A DNA stretch of 64,000 nucleotides from Sugiyamaella lignohabitans (taxonomy: Eukaryota; Ascomycota; Dipodascomycetes; Dipodascales; Trichomonascaceae), in the NCBI RefSeq assembly GCF_001640025.1, contig NC_031674.1, positions 2,046,001-2,110,000 on the forward strand, in the 5' to 3' direction. Both the position numbers and the translations under genes were made by a program. Under the pieces are notes generated by a model, which ran no database searches, had not been told where the DNA came from, and was given only the letters and a program-made list of their open reading frames with translations. Positions 10,533 to 22,000 of the stretch are shown one piece after another (the stretch's first letter is position 1; every line of letters starts with the position of its first letter).

Positions 10533-10660
10533 GCGCGTACCAGACGTGACGACTTTCTCAATGCGCGTCGCGGCTACCATAGGTCCATTAGCTACCACCA
10601 TGGTCCATCAACTACCAAGTCCATCATCAGCTAGCACAGTTAAAAGGAGTGTAAGCGCGT
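10533..10660. promoter_or_regulatory. Three GCGCGT motifs upstream of RAD5
   Basis: GCGCGT occurs at 10533-10538, 10563-10568 (with an adjoining CGCG at 10569-10572) and 10655-10660, 77-205 bp before the RAD5 ATG. The CGCG core is that of MluI-type cell-cycle boxes bound by MBF (consensus ACGCGT), which drive S-phase repair genes. The first base differs from the budding-yeast consensus, so the assignment is inference. Confidence 0.35.
10574..10630. repeat. Three imperfect 18-20 bp tandem repeats in the RAD5 5' flank
   Basis: CTACCATAGGTCCATTAG, CTACCACCATGGTCCATCAA and CTACCAAGTCCATCATCAG follow each other directly. They lie between the GCGCGT motifs. Function unknown; they could be a binding-site cluster. 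Confidence 0.6.
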
Positions 10661-12444
10661 GGCGGCTACTTACATATTTAACTGCAAGATATACATCCGA
10701 CACATTTTCTCCTAACAAGCACCACTGATTGAACAAGACCAGGCTTGTTTAAGCAGGAAAACATGGTTTCCATGGTATCCGAAACTCAGAGTAGCCTGGT
10801 CTTTGTCGTATATAGTGGCGAAAATTGACGAATATGTTCACTTCTTGTTAACAGATCAGGTAGGGTGAGCGATTCCTTCTTTGACTAAAACTAGCAGACA
10901 TGATCAAAACGGAACAAGCTATTTAGACTCGGACTGGAGTCGATCCGGAGTCTGGATACGTCCAAGAATATGTAGCAATAACTCCAATTGGTAGACCTAT
11001 AACTAAACCACAGTGTCTGTAAGTTTATTTTACATTTTTTGGTTGTCTCATACTTATTCATATTTATTCATTTCTTCTTCTCGAACCCCAGTCGGTTATT
11101 TTCGTATCATATTCGATTGCTAAATAGCTGATATGTATAATAGCCGCTTATCCGATTCATGCATCGGAATAATCTGATATATATGACTGTGCTAATGCAC
11201 GGTAAGCAAACTGGAAGTAATCGTCAAATTTGAAACATGGTTAATGTCTATCGTATATCATTTTATTACCACAAATGAGTAGCTACTCATCATGAGCATA
11301 ATACCTATTTATACCGAGCTATACCGAATTATCTATCAGATGCGTGTAGCGTCAACCTACATTGGGGGAACTGAATCAGGCGTCTAGCGTCTACGGCTAT
11401 ACATTAACTTTTTTTTTGATAAAAAGTGAAGCAAAAAATCTCATTTTAGCGCATTTCAACACAACCCAATCTTTCTCTCCACATATGACGCGGCTAAGCA
11501 CGGAAGGCCAAGTAAACCGGACAAGCTTTTGACTAGCAGTAACAAGCCTCAGACAAACATGGAAGACGTTCTTAGCCGTGAAACTACACGCATCCAAGCT
11601 TAGGCGACCTGCGTCAAGGAAGAGATTACTTTTGACTGCTTTGATAATCATTACAACCACAATGCTATTGATAAGCTATCTAGCAGCGTGTGAACTGCGG
11701 AGCTAATACCTATAAAAAATGAATTTAATGAAAAAAAAAAATTCATTATTCCAACGGTTTCTCCATAATATTCTATCACTCTTAAAATATTTTTAACTCT
11801 ATCGCTGATTAAAGTTACTTGCACAAATTTGAATTCATTCAGAGTGCAGACCACTTTCGCAAATATAGCTCTTATAAGCGCCAATGACAATAGCGACCGA
11901 CCGACAGATTCCAGCGTATCTTGTGCTGTAGTTAGTTGAGGGTTAATCATCACGTGAGACCTCAGCGACCAATCCACGCTTGAACCGAAAATATGGCTCA
12001 CCTTGCGATAAATTGCTGCACAGTACATACTCGACTTTGCTATTATTTTGAACAGTCCGAGCCATGGTCTCAGAAAAAATTATAGAAATGGGTCATGTGT
12101 ATGCTGGGATAGACCCATAGCCAGAGTCCGCAAGCAGAGGTAGTGTACTATTTCTGTCGGTACTAAAATTACCGATAGCGACAAGATTATCTTGGACTGA
12201 TAAGGAGACTTGACATCACTGGAAATACTTAGTAAAAGGACTGAAGGACCGGAAGTATGTGGAAGCTTGCACTAGCAACGTTATGTCTTTATTGTACTGA
12301 TTTTTAAAGGTGAGACCACGGTCAAGACAAACAAATGCCGTTTTGAGCTCAGATTTGAAATTTAAAATAGTCCCCATGTGGGAAGCTTTCGTTTTTGAGA
12401 CCAAGAATTCTCATAAAATCTGGGTTTGTCATTTTGCATTGTTC

Positions 12445-12727
12445 TGGTCGACATGATTAAGTTTCCTGCTTAAACCATATCATAACTTCACTAGACAGAT
12501 CAACCTTGATCACGTTAATGCCCAGAAATAGTAACACAGTCAGGTATCCAGCTCATTTCAGAACAATGACCACTACTGTCTCTCTAGTGCCCTGGTCGAC
12601 ATGGCTATTTTTTCGGCTATCAAACTATATCATAAATTCACTAGACAGGTCAAATTTGATCATTTTAATGTCTGTGGCTAGAAATAGCAACATAGTCAGG
12701 TATTCAGCCCATTATTCAAAAAAATGA
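12445..12727. repeat. Diverged direct duplication, period about 148 bp
   Basis: Two copies (12445-12567 and 12593-12727) share TGGTCGACATG, an AT-rich AACYATATCATAAMTTCACTAGACAG-type block, then TTGATCAYKTTAATG, CAGAAATAG-like, and CAGTCAGGTATYCAGC. They differ by scattered substitutions and a small insertion. This is a non-coding tandem duplication of some age. Confidence 0.75.
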
Positions 12728-13097
12728 GCTGTTTTTTTACTCTTAGGATATTTGGTACTTTATCACCTCTCAAAGAAATGGGATGATCTTAAGTTGATGT
12801 CGAGTTGGTGAATGGGGCTTTTTGGCAATTACTTTTGACTGAGTAGTAAATTGAGCTGAGCCTGTTGTACAATTTATTTTTTTTGAATTAACACATTGAT
12901 TAAATTCCACAAGGTTAAGGGCTTTACAGAATGGTCAATGCCCAGTTTCAATCGGCCAACTCATTTCTTGCTATGCCAGTAAGATGATGAAATTTGAGCG
13001 GGTGCTTTATCAGATGGGATGTTGTCATCATTGATTCCGTGGGCCCAGCATGATAATTGTTAACACTTTTCCTTGTAATTGCTCATCTCAATTATCC

Positions 13098-13119
13098 TTT
13101 TCTTCTTCTTCTTCTTCTT
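13098..13119. repeat. (CTT)n microsatellite
   Basis: Seven tandem CTT/TTC units in intergenic DNA. Confidence 0.9.
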
Positions 13120-13504
13120 ATGGTAACCGCCTGCTGTAGTTGGCTAAACAGCGCTTGCATTTCTCCGTACAGGTGCTTCTGTTCGGTAGCGACCAGCCAT
13201 AGCGCAGAAGCTTATTTCTGTGACACATATTCCTTATCGGGAGTAGTGAGAATATAGCGAGGTTAATTTTGCTGATACAGGAACCCCTCTTCTTGTTAAG
13301 ACGGCGGCTATTGTTTTAGCCAGTGGTTTAGCCAGCGGATTTCTCACTTGGCGCTCTAGAAAGCCGACGAATTAGGATCATAGGGACAGTTCCCACACAC
13401 GAAGTGGCGCCAACACTAGAAGAAGGCTTATAGGATTGTTACACAATGTCTATTACTGCTCAAAAGCAATATCATGGCTTTATATTGTTGGGCATTTTAG
13501 GGTG

Positions 13505-13564
13505 TTTTAGTTAACTTGATAATATTTTAGTTGACTTGGATCTGTTCTAGTTAACTTAAGACCA
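13505..13564. repeat. Three tandem 20-bp repeats with GTTAAC/GTTGAC core
   Basis: Exact 20-bp period: TTTTAGTTAACTTGATAATA, TTTTAGTTGACTTGGATCTG, TTCTAGTTAACTTAAGACCA. The conserved part is TTYTAGTTRACTT and the remainder drifts, which is what a cluster of binding sites would look like. It lies 2.5 kb upstream of the giant gene start. Confidence 0.8.
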
Positions 13565-13756
13565 TTGAAAAGCAGACAGGATAAAAATATTTAAGTTCAT
13601 AAATCCCGTCAGCTTAAAAATAATTTAGAACAGGAATTTCTACAGCATTGTAAGCTACTGTGAGAAGAATTATTGTAATTAATTGTATAACTGAGCTCTC
13701 ATTCCTAGCCGAAACTAGCCCTTTTCTTCACGTTTAATTCTTGGCTAGCATTCTGG

Positions 13757-13780
13757 ACGGCCCCCTTTCAGCGGGGGGTC
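13757..13780. other. GC-rich hairpin
   Basis: GGCCCCC and GGGGGGTC flank a 7-nt loop in otherwise AT-rich DNA, allowing a strong stem. No flanking gene end is visible, so its role is unknown. Confidence 0.5.
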
Positions 13781-14084
13781 GGAATAAACTAGATAAGTAA
13801 CATAGCTGTCGAGTAATTACGTTTACGTTGGTATACCGACATATCTAGAAATAGGCTCAGCTTCGCAAACTATAATGACAATATCAGGATGGCTGCATTT
13901 TCTAATCTGGGCACAGTACTTGTTAAGTCGGCCCGATTCAAATACCAAGAAACTTATCGGAGTTCCTACGGCACACACCCCCTCCTCCGCACCCCACTAG
14001 TAACAAGGGAGAGTACGGAACCACAAAGCTAAGCTGACAGCACACCCATTAGTGCAAAGCAATTGCTCCTCAAAATTTACTTGC

Positions 14085-14118
14085 GCATGGCATGGCATGG
14101 CATGGCATGGGCATGGCA
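14085..14118. repeat. (GCATG)n pentanucleotide repeat
   Basis: Six GCATG units, one offset by an extra G, in gene-free DNA. Confidence 0.85.
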
Positions 14119-15987
14119 TCACACCATGAATCGTACCACCAGCTTCAGCAATAAGTCACGCAACCCTCGATCCGAGTCCAGTTATTCAACGGTTGGTACA
14201 AAACCCGAGGGTCGGTATATTATGTCATCACTATGGCAATCCGTATCCACTTTCTTAAACTGGGTACTGATACGGTTGCGTCTGCGGCGTATGTTCACAT
14301 TTATATACATGCGTCGAGTGAGCATAGCTTATTATTAAACTCAAGTGGCATGGACATGCTTTTCCCGAACCTTCCAAGTAGCCGCTGGATACGCCTTGAT
14401 GCCATGGGTTGGCACGCTATATAGCCCAACCGACTAGTTGAAGTGGATTGTTCTTTTCGATGCGATCGTCATGCCGAGTTCCTAATAAGGCACATAGAAG
14501 CCTCGGAAACCTTATTTTTAATTAAAAGCGACTACACCCCAGAAAAAAAGGCTATGCTAGGCTACATTATACATTGCATAGTGTCAATGAGGTGATCGGC
14601 GGAGCGATCCATGCACCAAATCGCCAACCCGACAGCCCGTAAAAAACTGTTACAAACGCCCACCATATACCTTAGGGTCGTTAAGCAGATACGGGCTGAG
14701 CTGGTCCTCACCAGCCAAAATAGAGTTTCCCAATTCATACTAGCACGTTCGGAATCTCTTGTTAGGGAAGAATTTGCATAACTGGTCATTAGTTCAAATT
14801 AGTTTGTGCGTTGCGTTACGCATTGATTTTCGATTATTCACAAAATACTAGTTTACGCCGTTTGCCTATGCAATCCCTTCCCAGTCGGTTTAGCGATGAG
14901 TGCTTAGAAAAAAATTTTTTTTTTTAGCCGACGGTCGCGGCTACTGCACGAAGATCAGACAGAAAATCGATAATGAGCACGGCTGATACATTAAAAAACT
15001 TGACATCTCTGCTTTACCTTATCTTTCGTTCAGGCCGTCTATTCGTGGCAAGTTACTTGCATATCCGAGCTTCTGACATTTGACATTGAGGTGGCGGTCC
15101 TAATTCAAGCAATACATGACATTTTTTCTGCAGTACGACAAGGTGAAACAGCTACTTGGTTCAACCTGTCCAAAATTAAGGTTCGGCTTCTATGCCAGAT
15201 CAACTTTAAGGTTTGACGGTTAAGGTTTAAAAAGTCGTTTAGTTTTCGTGAATCAATTTTAGTCCGTAATTGTGGGCACCGATAAAAAAAATAAATTATA
15301 CATGAACAATTAATAGCACCTCGACAGGAATAAATGGAAGGAAAAAGCAATGGAAACGTTGGAGGCGCCATACGGAACTAGTGTTTCAGGTGCATCGTAC
15401 AGATTCGCCCTAGAACGGTGGCTGCGCTTTGGCCTCAATTAAGCACCATGGATTTATGCCGAGCGGGGCTAACCTAAGAATTCAAAACGCCCTATTACAA
15501 ACCCCCTCTCCACCCCCCCCTACATTTTTCTCTTCGGGAAGAATCTGACATGTTCATGCGATGGAAGTGTCGGGATATTATTATGAAATCATCATTTGGC
15601 ATTGGCACAATTAGGTATTCGTCAGCAAAGTCTTATTGTATCCGAGATCCATAAAATACAGTGATATATGAGTTGACTGAAAAAATTATTAAGGGCTAAG
15701 TCAAGTTGGTTTAAAATGTTAAGAGCAAGACTGGAGAGCCGAAACAATCCCTTTACTAATGAAACGTTGCTTTTTTTTTTTCTTGAGAACTATACTGCCT
15801 TAATTCACTTTACTGACGAAGTTTAAACCATCGACAAAAATGATCTTCGCACGGCCGGGATTTACATTATGGAGGTCGGAGATTAAGTTAAAGCGTTAAC
15901 TTAAACTTTAATCACCAGCTTTCGGGTGCAGCTAGTCCTCGTCTATTCAGAAAGGTTCTCGGTTCAGCAGACCACCACCCCTTTGAA

Positions 15988-15998
15988 TTTATATATAA
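15988..15998 (+). promoter_or_regulatory. TATA box of the giant wall gene
   Basis: TTTATATATAA lies about 76-86 bp before the ATG at 16074, a usual yeast distance, and no other start codon intervenes on the plus strand. An inverted repeat AAGTTAA/TTAACTT lies about 100 bp further upstream (15885-15905). Confidence 0.55.
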
Positions 15999-16073
15999 TG
16001 CTTTCCGCTTATTTTAGAGTCGTTTTAAAACACTTCACATCGTCTATCGCTTTTGAAAGCAAACTTCGTTGTA

Positions 16074-19000
16074 ATGGTTAAACTCGTCCATTCAACTGTA
16101 TGGCTTGCTGCGGCTATTGGCATGGCCGACCATGTCAATGGTCAAGCCTGTGGTGCTCCTGGCGCTGCTGTCCAATCTTTAATTAGTGAAATCAGTTCGA
16201 TTTCTTCAGCTGCTTCTTCAGTGAATTCGCAAGTTCAATCGTTCTCAAATAATAATAATATTAATGGCGCATTGAGTATTCAAAATGGTGCATCATCGTT
16301 GCAAGTTTACTTGAGTTCTGCAACTAAAATTGCGAGTGCCATTCCATCTCCTGCTTCATCATGTGATAGTTTGGCTGTCGCAAGTGCGTTAGATAAAGCG
16401 TCTGGACCAATTGCTAGTCTGCTGCAATCCCTAAACTCAAAATATTCCACATTTACTAGTGGACTTGTTGGTACTGTCGGTCCCGGCCTTGTTTCGGGTG
16501 ATATTGTTAGCTTACAAGCCCTTGCTGTAAATTTGGAGTCCCAAGCTTATAGTAAATTTGATTGCGCTGCTCTCCCTGATGTTGTCAATGATTTCTCTCA
16601 GATCAATGCCGGGTTTGTAGCTGCTGCTAGCACGTATAAGGTGTCTCTCTCTGCCAGTCCAGCTGTGCCTGCCAACAATGGTGCCTGTCCCACGTCTAGT
16701 AGTATAACTTTGGTATCTACAAATCCTGTAACAACTGCCCCTCCTGCTTCTTTAAGTGCGACTGAAACGATCTGCTCAGGCACTGCTACTATTACAACCG
16801 TTGTACCTTGTACTGCCACGGGAGTAGTTCTTAATTTCGTCAACACTATAAATAGCATTGGTCAACTTGTTAGCAGTGGTGATTATGCCGAAGCTTCTAC
16901 CGCTCTTACTAATGCTCTTCAAACTTTCCAAAGTTTTGGTGATCTATCTCCTTGTGATGAAATCTCACTTCAACAAGCTGTTAGCTCGTTGATCAACGGT
17001 TTTATCAGCGACCTATCCAATTTCCTTACTGAGGGACTGTCAGCATCTGACCTTAACGCCTTAGTTCTGTTCTATGATGCTATGGAAACTCTAGTCACTG
17101 AGATTGGATTTCCGTGTGTCGTCAGCAACTCTTTATTGGCTCTTCTTGAAACGGGTGCAAGTGTACTTAATACCCTCATCACACTTTATAACACCACCGT
17201 TGGTCTGCTTCTGGGTCATATCACCACTGTACAAAATCCTTCAACTTCAGCTTGCGCAGCTCCAACCACCAAGGCGTTGGTATGTACGGCCACCACAACA
17301 TCTTCGTCATTGCTTACTAGTTCTACAATCGCAACTTCATCTACTACTTCTCGAGTAGTTTCTTCTCCAGCTGTCTCATTGGTTACTAGTTCTACAATCG
17401 CAGCTTCATCTACTACTTCTCGAGTAGTTTCTTCTCCCGCTGTCTCATTGGCTCCTACTACCTCACCAGCTGCTCCGTCTCTGAGTTTTACTGAAACTGT
17501 GTGCTCAGGTACTGCCACTGTAACTACGGTTGTGCCTTGTACGGCAACTGGTGCAGTTCTCAATTTCGTCAACAGCATCAATAGTATTGGTCAACTTATC
17601 AGTGGTGGCGACTACGCTGATGCTTCCACGGCTCTTACCAATGCTCTTCAAACATTCGAAAGTATTGGTGATTTGTCACCTTGTGATGAGATTACCCTAG
17701 AGCAGGCTGTCTCGTCTCTCATTAATGGTTTTATCAGTGACCTGTCTAATTTCCTTACCGAAGGACTTTCAGCATCCGATCTTAACGCTCTGGTTCTGTT
17801 TTATGATGCTATGGAGACATTAGTCACTGAAATTGGATTTTCTTGTCGTGTCAGTAACACTCTTTTGGGTCTTCTTGAAACTGGTGCGGGAGTTCTTAAT
17901 ACCCTGATCACTCTTTATGACTCCACTGCCGGTCTTCTTTTGGGCCATATTACCACAGTACAGAACCCTTCAACTTCGGCATGCGCTCCTGTTTCAACCA
18001 ACAGCTTAGTCTGTACAGTCACCTCAACGCCCACTCCATCGCTTAGTGCCACTGAGACCATATGTTCAGGAACAGCTATTATCACTACTGTTGTGCCTTG
18101 TTCTGCTACTGGTGTTGTCCTTAATTTTGTCAACAGCATCAACAGCATTGGTCAACTTATTAGCGGTGGAGAATATGAAGAGGCCTCCACCGCACTTACG
18201 AACTCGCTCCAAACTTTTGAGAGTTTTGGCGACCTCTCTCCTTGTGATGAGATTACTCTGGAGCAGGCTATTAGTTCTTTGATTAACGGTTTTATCAGCG
18301 ACTTGTCCAACTTCCTTTCTGAAGGGCTTTCAGCATCCGATCTTAACGCTTTAGTTCTGTTCTATGATGCCATGGAGACTCTGGTAAATGAAGTTGGACT
18401 TCCTTGTCCTGACAGTAACATACTTTTGGGGCTTCTTGAGACAGGCGCAGGAATTTTGAATGATTTGATTGCCTTGTACGACACCACTGCTGGTATTCTG
18501 TTAGGAACGATTACACTTGTTCAAAACCCATCGAGTTCGGTTTGTGGACCGGCTACAACTAAGCCTCTTGTTTGTACATCGTCTGCTTCGTCATCTGCGT
18601 CTTCTTCTGTTCCATCATCAGCTGCCTCTTCTTCAGCTGCTGCTTCGTCATCCGCTGCCTCTTCTTCAGCTGCTGCTTCGTCATCCGCTGCCTCTTCTTC
18701 AGCTGCTGCTTCGTCATCCGCTGCCTCTTCTTCAGCTGCTGCTTCGTCATCCGCCTCTTCTTCGGCTGTCGCTTCGTCATCAGCTGCTTCTTCGGTCGCT
18801 TCTTCAGCTGCTGCTTCATCGGTAGCTGCTTCATCGGTAGCTGCTTCATCAGCTGCCGCTTCGTCAGCTGCTGCTTCATCGGCCGCTGCTTCTTCGCCTG
18901 CTGCTTCATCGGCCGCTGCTTCTTCGCCTGCTGCTTCTTCAGCTGCCGCTTCGTCAGCTGCTGCTTCATCGGCCGCTGCTTCTTCGCCAGCTGCTTCATC

Positions 19001-22000
19001 GGTCGCTGCTTCTTCAGCTGCCGCTTCGTCAGCTGCTGCTTCTTCGCCTGCTGCTTCTTCAGCTGCCGCTTCGTCAGCTGCTGCTTCTTCGCCTGCTGCT
19101 TCTTCAGCTGCCGCTTCGTCAGCTGCTGCTTCTTCGCCTGCTGCTTCTTCAGCTGCCGCTTCGTCAGCTGCTGCTTCATCGGCCGCTGCTTCTTCGCCTG
19201 CTGCTTCATCGGCCGCTGCTTCTTCGCCTGCTGCTTCTTCAGCTGCTGCTTCATCGGCCGTTGCTTCTTTGCCAGCTGCTTCTTCAGCTGCTGCTTCATC
19301 GGCCGCTGCTTCTTCGCCAGCTGCTTCTTCAGCTGCTGCTTCATCGGCCGCTGCTTCTTCGCCAGCTGCTTCTTCAGCTGCTGCTTCATCGGCCGCTGCT
19401 TCTTCGCCAGCTGCTTCTTCAGCTGCTGCTTCATCGGTCGCTGCTTCTTCGCCAGCTGCTGCTTCATCGGTCGCTGCTTCTTCGCCAGCTGCTTCTTCAG
19501 CTGCTGCTTCGTCACCAGCTGCTTCTACGTCACCTATTCAACCAACAACCTCTCCCGTTGGCACCGCTTCGGTTAGTATCACTCAAACGGTCTGTTCAGG
19601 GACCGCTACCGTCACCACTGTTATTCCATGTACTGCTACTGGTCCCTTGCTCAATTTTGTCAATACTATCAATAGTATTGGTCAGCTTATCAGCGGTGGT
19701 GACTATGAGGAAGCCTCTACAGCTCTCACAAATGCTCTCAAGACATTCGAGAGCCTTGGAGACTTATCGCCTTGTGACGAGATCTCCTTGGAGCAAGCAA
19801 TTGCATCGTTGGTTAATGGATTCATCAGTGACCTTTCGAACTTCCTTACTGAGGGATTGTCTGCTTCTGATCTTGATGCTTTAGTGTTGTTCTATGACGC
19901 CATGGAGACATTGATCAGTGAGGTCCATCTTCCTTGTATCATTAGCAACCCATTGCTTGCTCTTCTCGAGACTGGTGCTGGAGTTCTAAACACTCTAATC
20001 ATCCTGTATGACACCACGTTTGGCTTCTTGTTTGGTCGGATCACTACTGTTCAGAACCCTACCACCTCTGTCTGTGGTGGCGGTGCCGTATCTACGACGC
20101 GTCTTATTTGTACGCTGCCATCATCATCTTCTTTGAGTGTTTCGTCCGCTGCAGCCATCACTTCAGCTAAGAGTAGCTCTTTAGTCACTTCAGGAGCTTC
20201 GAGTGCTGCTTCTTCTGGCGCTAGTGTTATTTCCTCAGGTGCTGCTTCATCTGGTGCTAGCGGTGCTTCATCAGGCGCTGCTTCTTCTGGTGCCAGCGGT
20301 GCTTCATCAGGCGCTGCTTCCTCGAGTGCCTCTGGATCTACCCCTTCGGGTGCTGCTTCTTCAGGTGCTAGCGGTGCTTCCTCGGGTGCCTCTGGATCTG
20401 CCACTTCGGGTGCTGCTTCTTCAGGTGCTAGCGGTGCTTCCTCGGGTGCCTCTGGATCTCCCACTTCGGGTGCTGCTTCATCTGGTGCTAGCGGTGCTTC
20501 CTCGGGTGCCTCTGGATCTGCCACTTCAGGTGCTGCTTCTTCAGGTGCTTCCTCGGGTGCTGCTTCTTCTGGTGCTGCCTCATCAGGTGCTAGCGGTGCT
20601 TCCTCGGGTGCCTCTGGATCTGCCACTTCGGGTGCTGCTTCTTCAGGTGCTAGCGGTTCTTCCTCGGGTGCCTCTGGATCTCCCACTTCGGGTGCTGCTT
20701 CATCTAGTGCTAGCGGTGCTTCCTCGGGTGCCTCTGGATCTGCCTCAGGTGCTGCTTCTTCAGGTGCTAGCGGTGCTTCCTCGGGTGCTGCTTCTTCCGG
20801 TGCTGCTTCATCAGGTGCTAGCGGTGCTTCCTCGGGTGCCTCTGGATCTGCCACTTCGGGTGCTGCTTCTTCAGGTGCTAGCGGAATTTCCTCGGGTGCC
20901 TCTGGATCTGCCACTTCGGGTGCTGCTTCATCTGGTGCTAGCGGTGCTTCCTCGGGTGCCTCTGGATCTCCCACTTCGGGTGCTGCTTCATCTGGTGCTA
21001 GCGGCGCTTCCTCGGGTGCTTCTGGATCTCCCACTTCGGGTTCTGCTTCTTCTGGAGCTAGCAGTGCTTCATCCGGTGTTTCTGGATCCCCTACTTCAGG
21101 TGCTGCTTCTTCTGGTGCCGGTGGTGCTTCCTCGGGTGCTTCTGGATCTCCAACTTCTGGCGCTGCTTCATCTGCTGCTATTTCGAGTGCAATTTCATCT
21201 GCTGTCTCGGATATCTGTGCTCCTGCTACAACCAAACCTCCTGCTACTTCTTGTGGAGCACCTACTGGAGCTGTTTCACAGCTTATCAGTGCTTTCGCTG
21301 CTCTTCAATCTGACTCTGGTGTTACTGACGGTCAAGTGGTTGGATTCCAACAATCGCAAGGTATCGTCGGTGCATTGGGCATTCAAGAGAGTGAGCCTAA
21401 TATTCAGACTGACATTGATAATGCTGTCTCTGCTGCTCAACAGCTCACTGGACCATTCGCTGCTTGCGACGTTCAAAGTGTTGTTGATGCTGCTGGTTCG
21501 GTTACCCCAGCCGTTGTTCAACTTCTTCAAGATCTCAGTAGCAAGGCCTCTGCCATCTCTGGAGTTGGTGCTGCTCAAATTGTTCAGAATGATTTGTCAC
21601 AATTGTACAGTAGTTTTGTTGAGTTAGAGAGTGCTGCTTACTCCAAGTTTGACTGTGATACTATTCAAGAGGTTTCTGGTGACTTCAATGCCATTGGAGC
21701 CGGATTCTCGTCTGCTTTCAGTGCTTATAGTACATCGGCACCTTCACCTCAAGCCACAGTTCCTGCATCGTGTGCTGCTCAAGCTGCCTTAGCCAAGAGA
21801 TCAGCGTCGTTATGTTCGGCATCGGCTTCTAGCTCGTTGTCTTCGGCTGCTGCTTCTTCTAGCGCTTCTGCTTCTGCTTCTGCTTCTGGCACATCAGGTG
21901 CCAGCTCTATTGCCAGCGAAACGTCTTCAGGTGCCTCTGGCTCAGCTACTTCTGGCTCAGTTTCATCTGGGGCTGCCTCGTCTGTTGCTGCTTCATCTGG

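Larger units (their letters stand above)
10661..16073. other. ~5.4 kb gene-free region upstream of the giant wall gene
   Basis: No frame here resembles a known protein, and none has splice signals joining it to another. Short frames of 60-125 codons (for example 11397-11660 and 11651-12028 on the minus strand) contain poly-A/T runs and look like chance. The stretch contains several local repeats (listed separately), homopolymer runs, a TCACGTGA at 11950-11957 and a GC hairpin. It sits between RAD5 (divergent) and the giant gene, so it probably includes a very long promoter; decayed mobile DNA is also possible. Confidence 0.6.

Noticed and set aside
11397..12028. Two adjacent minus-strand frames of 87 and 125 codons as a possible split gene
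   Set aside because: No splice signals joining them, poly-A/T runs inside and no recognisable protein pattern.
13487..13803. Possible solo LTR starting TGTTGGG and ending ACA
   Set aside because: No matching 5-bp target duplication, no second copy and no primer-binding site; TG/CA ends alone are not enough.
16053..16073. Upstream extension of the giant gene's N terminus
   Set aside because: It would require a TTG start; the ATG at 16074 begins a clean signal peptide.
18559..19576. Lys/Gln-rich and Cys/Phe-rich frames of over 300 codons
   Set aside because: Shadows of the Ser/Ala minisatellite in other frames.
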